Assembly: GCF_000341225.1 (NCBI RefSeq)
Contig: NZ_ANAC01000012.1
Location: 1-64,000, forward strand
Length of the DNA: 64,000 nucleotides
Reading direction: 5' to 3'
Origin: Nocardiopsis alba DSM 43377
GTDB taxonomy: Bacteria; Actinomycetota; Actinomycetes; Streptosporangiales; Streptosporangiaceae
In this document: positions 52,253-64,000 of the stretch, one piece after another
Layout: every line of letters begins with the position of its first letter
Position numbering within the stretch: position 1 is the stretch's first letter
Translations under genes and position numbers: made by a program
The notes under the pieces: model-generated
The model's database searches: none
Told to the model about the DNA's origin: nothing
What the model saw: the letters and a program-made list of their open reading frames with translations, nothing else

Positions 52253-52286
52253 AGGCGGGCTCCGGTCTTCGGGTCGGGGCCCGCTT
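52253..52286 (+). terminator. Terminator hairpin after the HNH nuclease gene
   Basis: AGGCGGGCTCC and GGGGCCCGCTT pair over 11 positions, with wobbles, around a 12-base loop. Confidence 0.55.
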
Positions 52287-52650
52287 CGTGTGTCCGGGGT
52301 GTTCCGGTCGTTCGGGCGGGCGCGTTCTTGTTCTCTGTCGGGGGAAGTCCTGAGGGTGGAGTTCTCTGTTCCGGAAATGGTCGGATGGTGGTGGGTAAGG
52401 GGGTTGTTCGGGTGATTCGTTCTTGATAATGGAGAAGGGGGCTTCGATGTCGGGAGGGTGGTTCCTCGCAGGTGGTCCGGTGTTTCCCGGGGTACCGTGT
52501 TCGCCTGCGCGTTCGGGGATCTCGTCCGATTATCGGCGGGAAGGCGAAGGAGAAAAGAAAAGTGGGCGTCTTTCGTGATCGTGGTCGTTCATGTGGGTAT
52601 CGAGCCTGCGTAGTTCTCGCACCCCCGTTTCCGCGAGGAAAGGACCCCCT
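52287..52650. other. Intergenic region upstream of the M23 peptidase
   Basis: No gene. GATAAT at 52425-52430 with TTGTTC 15 bases before it is a possible but poorly spaced promoter. A purine-rich stretch (52540-52562) precedes the gene by about 90 bases. I looked for a c-di-AMP riboswitch, common before such genes, and saw no matching motif. Confidence 0.3.
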
Positions 52651-53199
52651 ATGAAGATCCCCCGTTCCGGAGGCCTGTTCAGGCGTCTGGGCATCCTCCT
52701 GGCCGCGGCCCTGTTCACGGCCGTGCTGGTCCCGGTGAACGCCGTGGCGAGCGAGCAGGCGGTCGCCGCGATCAACCTGCGTACACCCTTCGACTGTGGT
52801 CAGACCTGGAACGCCAACACCCGTTCCAACCACAACCCGCAGTTGTCGGTGGACTTCCAGCGTTCGAACGCGTTGAACCAGAACGTGCGCTCCAGTGCGG
52901 CCGGTACCGTGACCACGGTCGCCGATCGGGGTAACACCAGCTATGGCAAGTACATCATCGTCGACCACGGCAGTGGTGTCACGACCCTCTACGCGCACCT
53001 GAACTCGCAGTCGGTGTCGGTGGGCACCCGGGTGAGCACCGGGACCGTGATCGGCAAGGTGGGCAGCACCGGTGGTTCGACCGGTCCGCACCTGCACTAC
53101 GAGCAGCGTGTCAACGGCACCGTGGTCCGCGCGGTGCTCAACGGGGTGGCGATCCGTTACTACGGCAACACCACCATCACCAGCAGCACCGGCTGCTGA
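52651..53199 (+). CDS. Secreted M23 family metallopeptidase (LytM-like)
   Basis: The protein has 182 aa from ATG 52651 (GCGAGGAAAGGA upstream). The signal peptide ends near VNAVAS (about 35). The catalytic domain shows [11 protein letters not shown] (first His and Asp of the zinc site), [11 protein letters not shown] and [10 protein letters not shown]. It probably cleaves peptidoglycan cross-links or cell-wall proteins outside the cell. It lacks any additional wall-binding domain. Confidence 0.92.
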   Translation: MKIPRSGGLFRRLGILLAAALFTAVLVPVNAVASEQAVAAINLRTPFDCGQTWNANTRSNHNPQLSVDFQRSNALNQNVRSSAAGTVTTVADRGNTSYGKYIIVDHGSGVTTLYAHLNSQSVSVGTRVSTGTVIGKVGSTGGSTGPHLHYEQRVNGTVVRAVLNGVAIRYYGNTTITSSTGC

Positions 53200-53218
53200 T
53201 CCCTCCCGGTTCACGTGC

Positions 53219-53246
53219 GGCGCGGGTCCCCGGTGGGGCCCGCGCC
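53219..53246. terminator. Bidirectional terminator between M23 and methyltransferase genes
   Basis: GGCGCGGG.CCCC pairs with GGGGCCCGCGCC with one bulged T and a 3-base loop. Both flanking genes converge on it. Confidence 0.7.
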
Positions 53247-53263
53247 GTGCGTTCTTCGGTGTC

Positions 53264-54328
53264 TCAGGCGGCCACGGCCTCGACGACGCTCACTCCGCTA
53301 CAGGGCACGATCCGGTTCAGGCGCAGGCCGGAGCGGTCGAGGAGTGCGGTGAACTCGGCGCGGGTGCGCTGCCTGCCGTCGCAGTGGACGAGCATGCTCA
53401 GGTCCATGAACTTGGCGGTCCGGGCCGCTGCGGGTTCCTCGGGCATGAGGATCTCGGCGAGTAGGACGCGGCCTTGGGGGGCCATGGCGTGGCGGCAGTG
53501 GGTGAGGATCCGGGTGGAGTCCTCGTCGTTCCAGTTGTGGATGACGCTGGCGAGCAGGTAGGTGTCGCCTCCGGTGGGGACGGAGGTGAGGAAGTCGCCG
53601 CCCTCGACGCGGCAGCGTTCGGCGAGTGCGCCGGTGGTGAGGGCGGGGTCGACGTCGTCGACGACCTCGGGGCGGTCGTAGAGCACGCCCCGCAGGTGGG
53701 GGTGGGTCTCCAGGAGTAGGGAGATGAGGCGGCCCTTGCCGCCGCCGATGTCGATGAGGAGTCGGCTGTCGCCGAAGTCGTACTCCCGGCTCAGGGTGCG
53801 GGTGAGCTGGGCGGAGATGTCGGTCATGCCCTGGTCGAACAGGGCGGCGCTCTCGGGGTGTTCGCCCATGTAGGTCCAGACGGGGACGCCGTGGACGGCT
53901 TCGAAGACGGGGCCGCCGGTGCGGACGGCCTCGGCGAGGTGGCCCATGGTGGAGCGTTCGGCGGGGGAGTTCAGCCAGCGGGCGTAGCCGCGCATGGAGT
54001 GGGGGGAGTCGGTGCGCAGGGCGGCGCCGAGTTCGGTGAGGGTGAAGACGCCGGTGGAGGTCTCGGCGACCAGGTCCAGGTCGGCGCAGGCGCGTAGGAG
54101 GCGGTCCAGGGCGTCGGTGTCGGCGCCGACGCGTTTGGCGATCTGGTCCACGGGGGTGGGGGTCTCGGACATGGCGTCGGCGATGCCGAGTTCGGCGGCG
54201 GCGCCGACGGCGGCCGAGACCCAGCTGGTGGTGATGAGTTCGAAGAGGCGCAGCGCGGAATCGTTGACGGGTGTGGGGGAGAGAGGGCTCGACACGGGTG
54301 TTGACGACCTTTCGGTGAAGTCCTTCAT
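53264..54328 (-). CDS. O-methyltransferase of the cyclodipeptide cluster
   Basis: The protein has 354 aa. An N-terminal dimerisation winged helix (about 20-110) is followed by a class I SAM-binding domain: LLIDIGGGKGRLISLLLE, LYDRPEVVDD, SVIHNWNDEDSTRILTHC and LLAEILMPEE. This is the plant-like OMT (Methyltransf_2) family with catalytic His in HNWND. It is divergent from the oxidase/synthase genes. By analogy with nocazine loci it should methylate the tyrosine hydroxyl of the dehydrogenated diketopiperazine. Confidence 0.88.
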   Translation of the reverse strand: MKDFTERSSTPVSSPLSPTPVNDSALRLFELITTSWVSAAVGAAAELGIADAMSETPTPVDQIAKRVGADTDALDRLLRACADLDLVAETSTGVFTLTELGAALRTDSPHSMRGYARWLNSPAERSTMGHLAEAVRTGGPVFEAVHGVPVWTYMGEHPESAALFDQGMTDISAQLTRTLSREYDFGDSRLLIDIGGGKGRLISLLLETHPHLRGVLYDRPEVVDDVDPALTTGALAERCRVEGGDFLTSVPTGGDTYLLASVIHNWNDEDSTRILTHCRHAMAPQGRVLLAEILMPEEPAAARTAKFMDLSMLVHCDGRQRTRAEFTALLDRSGLRLNRIVPCSGVSVVEAVAA

Positions 54329-54380
54329 CCGATGGCCACCGGGAGCTGTGAATGTCGGTCCGGTGGTACGCCGTCCACGC

Positions 54381-54402
54381 TATATTGCACTCGGTATTTT
54401 AC
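54381..54402. promoter_or_regulatory. AT-rich divergent promoter of the cyclodipeptide cluster
   Basis: This is the only AT-rich stretch between the methyltransferase and the oxidase genes (TATATTGCAC..GGTATTTTAC). Because it lies after an in-frame ATG at 54352, it argues for the later oxidase start at 54415 or 54427. Confidence 0.45.
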
Positions 54403-54414
54403 TCGACACGGAGA

Positions 54415-54981
54415 GTGGGTCTCGCTGTGGAGGTCGCGGAACCGGGACACCGGGACGACGGCCCGAACCCGCACATGTTGCGGGTCTTGACCTCGAGAAG
54501 GGTCGTACGGTCCTTCAGCGACAGACCGGTGGACGACGAGACCCTGGAGCATCTGGCGGATGCGATGGTGGCGGCCCCCTCGGCCTCCAATAAGCAGGCG
54601 TGGGGTTTCGTGATGGTCCGTCGGACGCGGACGTTGCGGATGGTGCACGCCTTCTCTCCGGGCATCATCGAACGCCCTCCCCTGGTGGTGGCGGCCTGTT
54701 TCGACCGTTCTCGCGCGGTGGGCGGTGGCGGGGCCTGGGACGAGGGCATGTTGTGCGTGGCGATGGCGGTGGAGAACCTGCTGCTCGCGGCGCACGCCCT
54801 GGGGTTGGGGGGCTGTCCTTCGGCCAGTTTCCGCAAGGCGCCGGTGCGCAGGTTCCTGGGGTTGCCCGAACATCTGGAGCCGCTGCTGTTGGTGTCGATC
54901 GGCCATCCGGCCCGTCCGCTCGAAGCCGCTCCCCGACGTGATCGTAACGAGGTGATCAGCCATGAGTGCTGGGGCAACTGA
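54415..54981 (+). CDS. Cyclic dipeptide oxidase large subunit (AlbA-like, nitroreductase fold)
   Basis: The protein has 188 aa from GTG 54415; GTG 54427 and ATG 54352 are alternatives. Nitroreductase-fold motifs are RRVVRSFSDRPVDDETLEHL, MVAAPSASNKQAWGF, MLCVAMAVENLLLAAHALGLGGCP and the end NEVISHECWGN, which parallels AlbA of albonoursin biosynthesis. With the small subunit it forms the FMN-dependent filamentous oxidase that makes alpha,beta-dehydro residues in cyclodipeptides. Its 3' end overlaps the small-subunit gene by 20 bp. Confidence 0.9.
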   Translation: MGLAVEVAEPGHRDDGPNPHMLRVLTSRRVVRSFSDRPVDDETLEHLADAMVAAPSASNKQAWGFVMVRRTRTLRMVHAFSPGIIERPPLVVAACFDRSRAVGGGGAWDEGMLCVAMAVENLLLAAHALGLGGCPSASFRKAPVRRFLGLPEHLEPLLLVSIGHPARPLEAAPRRDRNEVISHECWGN

Positions 54982-55282
54982 CGACCGCCACATGCGCGAG
55001 GAGCTCTTGTTGCTCGCCGCCTACCTGCTCAGTAGTGGCCGCGGGCTGCTTCAGGAGCCGCCCTCGTACGGTCCGTTGCGCTGTCTGGACGCGGCGCGTC
55101 GGGTGCTGGCCTTGCGGGACGGGCTCGGGGGCGAGGAGAGTCCGGCGTTGGCCGATCTGCGGGCGAGCATGGACGACGTCATGTGCGGTGCGATGACCGA
55201 TCGGGAGCTCGATGTCCTGTTGGACGATCTGTGCGATCGTCTGGCGGCCGTTGTGGAGGAGCCCGGTGCCATCTCAGCCTGA
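54962..55282 (+). CDS. Cyclic dipeptide oxidase small subunit (AlbB-like)
   Basis: The protein has 106 aa, all helical: REELLLLAAYLLSSGRGLL, then YGPLRCLDAARRVLAL, and MTDRELDVLLDDLCDRLA. Size, order and overlaps on both sides match AlbB, the partner needed for oxidase activity. It overlaps the synthase gene by 17 bp, so the three genes are translationally coupled. Confidence 0.88.
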   Translation: MSAGATDDRHMREELLLLAAYLLSSGRGLLQEPPSYGPLRCLDAARRVLALRDGLGGEESPALADLRASMDDVMCGAMTDRELDVLLDDLCDRLAAVVEEPGAISA

Positions 55283-55994
55283 TTTCGAGGTCGGCGGGGA
55301 GGGGGCGGTGTTCGAGGCGCGGCCCTTCACCACCAATTGTGAGCGTCTGGTGGAGAAGGGCGAGCACGCCCTGGTCGGGGTGAGCGTCGGTAACGGCTAC
55401 TTCAGCCAGTATCGGATCGCTCAACTGTTGGACTGGACGGGGCGGCGTTTCGCCTCGGTGGACGTCCTCTACGCCGATCTGCACGTGGAGTCGGCGTTCC
55501 GCGCCTCGGGGATGGATGCCGAGCACGCGGCCCGGCGGACCCATCGTGCGTTGCGGGACGTGCGGCGTCGTATCCGTCGGGCGGTGGAGTCGGCCGGGGA
55601 CGTGCCGGCCCGGGTCAGTACGGTGGCGTTGTCGGAGATCGCCGAGTTGCCCGGCTACCGTACGGCCTCGCGGAGGATCGATCGGGAGATCGAGCAGAAT
55701 CCGCTGTTGCGGGCCGCCTGTGAGGATCACGTCCGGCATGTGCTGGGTCCGGTCGAGGATCCGGAGGGGGCCCGGTTCCGGGCGGGGATGGACTATCTGC
55801 GCGCCGAGCTGCCCTTTCTGCTCAGTAGCCCGGAGGTGTTGGACGTGGCCTCCTCGGTGTGCTGCTATCACGTGCTGATGCCGGTGCTGCCCCGGCTGCG
55901 CGGGGAGGCGTCCTGTTTCCATCCGCGTCAAGGGCATCTGGTCCTGAGGCCGTTGCGGCCGGACGGGACCTATGAGGACGCCGAGGTGTCCTGA
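55266..55994 (+). CDS. tRNA-dependent cyclodipeptide synthase (CDPS)
   Basis: The protein has 242 aa from GTG 55266 (GGAGGAG five bases upstream). It links two aminoacyl-tRNAs into a diketopiperazine. The covalent-intermediate serine lies in GVSVGNGYFS (Ser about 40), and Tyr177 and Glu181 in DYLRAELPFLL fit the catalytic YxxxE. SSVCCYHVLMP is the family C-terminal motif. The SVGNGYF loop is of the NYH subfamily kind that contains AlbC. By neighbours, aromatic products such as cyclo(Phe-Tyr) are likely. Convergent with the second methyltransferase gene. Confidence 0.93.
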   Translation: MPSQPDFEVGGEGAVFEARPFTTNCERLVEKGEHALVGVSVGNGYFSQYRIAQLLDWTGRRFASVDVLYADLHVESAFRASGMDAEHAARRTHRALRDVRRRIRRAVESAGDVPARVSTVALSEIAELPGYRTASRRIDREIEQNPLLRAACEDHVRHVLGPVEDPEGARFRAGMDYLRAELPFLLSSPEVLDVASSVCCYHVLMPVLPRLRGEASCFHPRQGHLVLRPLRPDGTYEDAEVS

Positions 55995-56045
55995 CCGAGT
56001 GGGGTGCCGGCCGGGTCGGCGCCCCACTTCGTCGTCTCACGGGGG

Positions 56046-57182
56046 TCAGGGCGCGCGGCGTACGTCCATGATCGATTCCCCTTCGGGGACGCGGTGTACG
56101 GCTCGCAGGGTGAGTCCGGCCCGGTGAAAGAGTTCCTCGTAGCGTTCGGAGGTGCGCAGGGGCGCCCCGTACAGGACGAACATGCTCAGGCTCATGGCCT
56201 CCAGGTAGCGGCTGGGGCGTTCGCGTTCGGGGAGGTGGCCGGTGATGAGCAGCCGTGAGGTGTCGTGCATGGCCTCGCGGACGTTGCGCAGGATCCGGAG
56301 CGCGTCGGCGTCGGACCAGTTCTGCATCACGCGGGTCATGAGGTAGACGTCCGCGCCCGGGGGGACCCGGTCGAAGAAGCTGCCGCCCACGATGGTGCAG
56401 CGTCGGTCGACGTCTTCGGCGTGCAGGAGTGGGGCGGCGCCCTCCACGACCTCGGGCAGGTCGAAGAGGATCCCTTCGAGGTGGGGGCGTGCGCGCAGGA
56501 TGGTGGCCAGGGCGGCGCCCTCGCCGCCGCCGAGGTCGGCCACGGTCCCTTCGTGGGGTAGGTCGGCGCGTTCCAGGAGGGCGGGGACGGGGGCGGAGGC
56601 GTTCATGGCCCGGTGGAAGATGGTCGCCTCCTCGCGGTTGTCGCCGAGGTAGCCGAAGAGTTCTCGGCCGGTGTGGAGTTCGAAGGCGGTGCGGCCGGTG
56701 CGTATCGCCTCTTCCAGGTGGGTCCAGGCCTGGAGGAAGTCGCCGTAGGTGCACATGTGGAACAGGTCGCGCAACCCGGAGGGGTCGTCGGCGCGCAACC
56801 GTTCTCCCGAGGGGCTCAGGGTGAACAGATCGGGTCCGTTCTCGCGGAGCAGTCCGGCGACGGTGGCGGGGCGCACGACGATGAGCAGACGGTCCTCCTC
56901 CACTTGGAGTCGGCGGGCCAGGTCGGTGAGGGTGAGGGGGCCGTCGGCGAGGGCGTCGATCACGCCCAGGCCGACCAGCGCCGAGACCGCGTGCATGAGC
57001 ATCGCCGAGGAGACGATGCCGGTCAGCGCGGTGTCGTCCTCTTCCGGTGGGACCTCGGTCCCTCGCAATTCCACCACCACGTCGCCTCTTTCCAGGTCGG
57101 TTCCCGGTCCCGTTCGGGGCCGGGGGTCGGTCGGTGGCGCGGACCGTCCGCGCGTGGACACCTTCGGTCCGGTGTCGGTCAC
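56046..57182 (-). CDS. Second methyltransferase of the cyclodipeptide cluster
   Basis: The protein has 378 aa. After a disordered N-terminus (about 1-45) it has the same winged-helix plus class I SAM layout as the first one: VADLGGGEGAALATILRA, FDLPEVVEGAAPLL, TRVMQNWSDADALRIL. The His found in the catalytic HNWND of the first methyltransferase is Gln here (QNWSD), which fits a different acceptor. In nocazine loci the equivalent enzyme methylates a ring nitrogen, so N-methylation is likely. Confidence 0.86.
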   Translation of the reverse strand: MTDTGPKVSTRGRSAPPTDPRPRTGPGTDLERGDVVVELRGTEVPPEEDDTALTGIVSSAMLMHAVSALVGLGVIDALADGPLTLTDLARRLQVEEDRLLIVVRPATVAGLLRENGPDLFTLSPSGERLRADDPSGLRDLFHMCTYGDFLQAWTHLEEAIRTGRTAFELHTGRELFGYLGDNREEATIFHRAMNASAPVPALLERADLPHEGTVADLGGGEGAALATILRARPHLEGILFDLPEVVEGAAPLLHAEDVDRRCTIVGGSFFDRVPPGADVYLMTRVMQNWSDADALRILRNVREAMHDTSRLLITGHLPERERPSRYLEAMSLSMFVLYGAPLRTSERYEELFHRAGLTLRAVHRVPEGESIMDVRRAP

Positions 57183-57461
57183 CTGGGGTAACAGTGCCAG
57201 GTCCGGGCGGGCCGTGTGGGGGTTTCGGGAGGGGATTCGGGGGCGGTCTCCTCAGGTGGGCGAAAGAGCGCGAAGAAAAATCGGATGGGCCCGGAATAGC
57301 CCCGGGGGGAGGGTCGTTACACGGTGCGGGTCGGCGCGGTAGAAAGTGTCCCCCGGGCTCTACACAAAGCCTTCAGGGAATACCGCACCGCAAGGTGGCA
57401 GGAGCCCTGTTGTGCCATCCGCCGTGAGGCGACCGCCGTGCCGGCCCGCTCAAAGCGTGAG
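57183..57461. other. Intergenic region between methyltransferase and carboxylase genes
   Basis: No gene. It holds the presumed promoter of the minus-strand methyltransferase and ends at the carboxylase terminator. Confidence 0.35.
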
Positions 57462-57492
57462 AAGGCCCGCCGAGCATCGCTCGGCGGGCCTT
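57462..57492 (-). terminator. Terminator of the carboxylase gene
   Basis: AAGGCCCGCCGAGC and its exact complement form a 14-bp stem with a 3-base loop, 14 bases after the carboxylase stop codon. Confidence 0.88.
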
Positions 57493-57505
57493 CGTCGTGT
57501 TCGGG

Positions 57506-62965
<5,460 letters not shown>

Positions 62966-63379
62966 CCGAATGAGCCCTTCTCGTAAGACCAATGATGTGC
63001 ACGCGGCGACACGACGGCCCCGGCAGTATCCACCTTCTCGCCTGTGGACCCCGTGCGCCATGCCGCACCCAACGCATCTTGAGGGGGTTGGCTTGTGGGA
63101 AATGACCAAAAAGGGTCCCGCCTCGGACGCGGTGGAGCGCTCGGACCCCGATGGAGACGGTTCCGTTCGGGCCTGGAGGTCGGGGTGGTCTGTGGTGTTC
63201 CCACAACCCGCCCTTCCGGGGCCTTGGAGGAGGGGCCGTTCTCGTGGTGCGGGGCGGCGGTGCCTCCCCGTCGGGGTCCTGGGACACACTACCCGCCCAG
63301 GTGGAAGCGGTCGGGGTGTCTCGGGGGGAGGGGTCGGTGACGTTCGGGTGAGAGGGGGAGCACGATCGTTGTGATCGGG
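62966..63379. other. Intergenic region between carboxylase and TetR genes
   Basis: No gene is supported on either strand. It contains the promoter of the minus-strand carboxylase, which I could not place precisely. Confidence 0.35.
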
Positions 63380-63425
63380 TGCACTCAGTGCGTCGTTGCA
63401 CTCAGTGCACCAACCTCTCTAGTCT
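63380..63425 (+). promoter_or_regulatory. Leaderless promoter with two TGCACTCAGTGC palindromes
   Basis: TGCACTCAGTGC at 63380-63391 and TGCACTCAGTGCA at 63397-63409 lie 17 bp apart. Promoter: TTGCAC (63396-63401), 18 bases, TAGTCT (63420-63425), 6 bases, ATG 63432. The second palindrome covers the -35 box. Likely autoregulation by the TetR protein that follows. Confidence 0.7.
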
Positions 63426-63431
63426 GGACAT

Positions 63432-64000
63432 ATGGCATCTCGGCACCGTTCCTCCGCGCCCGATCGGCGTGAGGCCCTCAAGGCACGGCATCGGCGCGCC
63501 ATCATCGACGCGGCCTGGGAGCTGATCCTGGAGATCGGCGGCACCGACTTCACCGTGGACCGTCTCGCCGAACGCGCCGACGTCTCCCGTCGGACGGTGT
63601 TCAACCACTTCAAGACGGTCGACGACATCATCGTCGAGGTGTTCGGGCGCATGCTCGGCGTGGTCCTGGACAACGTCGACGCCAACCTGGCCGCCTCGGC
63701 CGGCGAAGGGGACACCGAGACCGCGATGTTCGACCGGGTGGCGGCCGCTCTGCGCGCCACCGACCTGGTCACCCCGATCCGAGAGCTCACGAGGCTCTTC
63801 GACTCGGGAGGGGGAAGGACCGACCCGCGTCGGGCGGTGCTGTTGGAACGCACCATCACCGACCTGGGCACCCGGATCGCGATCACCACCCTGCGCCACC
63901 ATCCCCGGGCCGACCCCTTGGAGGTCGACCTGATGTGCGGCGCGCTGGTGGGCGGGGCCCTGGCCGTGGTCCGTCATTGGGAGGAGGCCACCGGCGGTGT
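63432..64000 (+). CDS. TetR-family regulator, cut by the window end
   Basis: At least 189 aa are present with no stop before the end of the window. HTH: FTVDRLAERADVSRRTVFNHFKTVDDIIVEVF (about residues 39-70), a clear TetR signature. The ligand domain is nearly complete (ends RHWEEATGG). Leaderless start; two palindromes upstream suggest autorepression. It is divergent from the carboxylase gene, with 466 bp between them, so fatty-acid or acyl-CoA related control is possible but unproven. Confidence 0.88.
   Translation, partial: MASRHRSSAPDRREALKARHRRAIIDAAWELILEIGGTDFTVDRLAERADVSRRTVFNHFKTVDDIIVEVFGRMLGVVLDNVDANLAASAGEGDTETAMFDRVAAALRATDLVTPIRELTRLFDSGGGRTDPRRAVLLERTITDLGTRIAITTLRHHPRADPLEVDLMCGALVGGALAVVRHWEEATGG

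Noticed and set aside
52440-52650. Possible c-di-AMP riboswitch before the M23 gene
   Set aside because: Expected by analogy with cell-wall hydrolase genes, but no recognisable conserved core is present.

Overview
The window is about 70 % GC actinomycete chromosome. GTG/TTG starts, leaderless promoters and many TetR/MarR/GntR regulators are typical of the group. A cyclodipeptide synthase with a two-subunit cyclic-dipeptide oxidase, flanked by two methyltransferases, matches the arrangement known for nocazine-type diketopiperazines in Nocardiopsis, so Nocardiopsis or a close relative is the best guess. No rRNA, tRNA, transposase, integrase or cas gene was found.

Layout. (1) 19-10710, minus strand: a secreted LamG/DNRLRE protein followed by a 2365-aa secreted RHS-repeat polymorphic toxin with a HINT domain. 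Its C-terminal toxin tip resembles the start of a deaminase and stops early. Upstream lie a frameshifted SMI1/KNR4 (immunity-type) gene, a low-GC islet with a coiled-coil membrane protein, and a small lipoprotein. (2) 13859-16759: a MerR regulator and an S9 prolyl-oligopeptidase-family peptidase. (3) 16866-39601: a zone of dispersed type I-E-like CRISPR material, all in one orientation. It has five copies of one leader of about 132 nt: two ahead of 2-repeat arrays, one ahead of an 8-repeat array, one ahead of a 5-repeat array and one ahead of a single repeat. There are also leaderless degenerate repeats at five further places. Ordinary gene modules lie between them: a flavoprotein; TetR/amidase/MBL hydrolase; a malonate module (GntR, malonyl-CoA decarboxylase, malonyl-CoA synthetase, MadLM transporter); a SapA-like secreted protein; kinase-fold proteins; a GNAT; a beta-propeller phytase; a winged-helix/zinc protein divergent from an orphan Phd/YefM antitoxin; XRE, MFS and alcohol dehydrogenase. 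(4) 39734-51411: small regulator-plus-target units (HxlR with NAD(P)H oxidoreductase; TetR with ABC exporter; MarR with an FMN reductase-GNAT fusion; a leaderless HTH gene with a Clp-N/SRPBCC protein), plus TauE/SafE, a DUF899 protein and a GNAT. (5) 51591-53199: a secreted HNH nuclease and a secreted M23 peptidase. (6) 53264-57182: the cyclodipeptide cluster. (7) 57506-62965: a giant single-chain biotin-dependent acyl-CoA carboxylase, then a TetR gene cut by the window end.

Functional links. The malonate genes form a coherent uptake-activation-decarboxylation pathway, and the carboxylase also works on short acyl-CoAs. The cyclodipeptide genes form a complete synthase-oxidase-methyltransferase pathway. 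Several regulators (YefM-like, MarR, TetR, HTH) have palindromes overlapping leaderless promoters of the form TTGNNN-17/18-TANNNT placed 6-7 nt before the ATG, so their targets can be read from the sequence.
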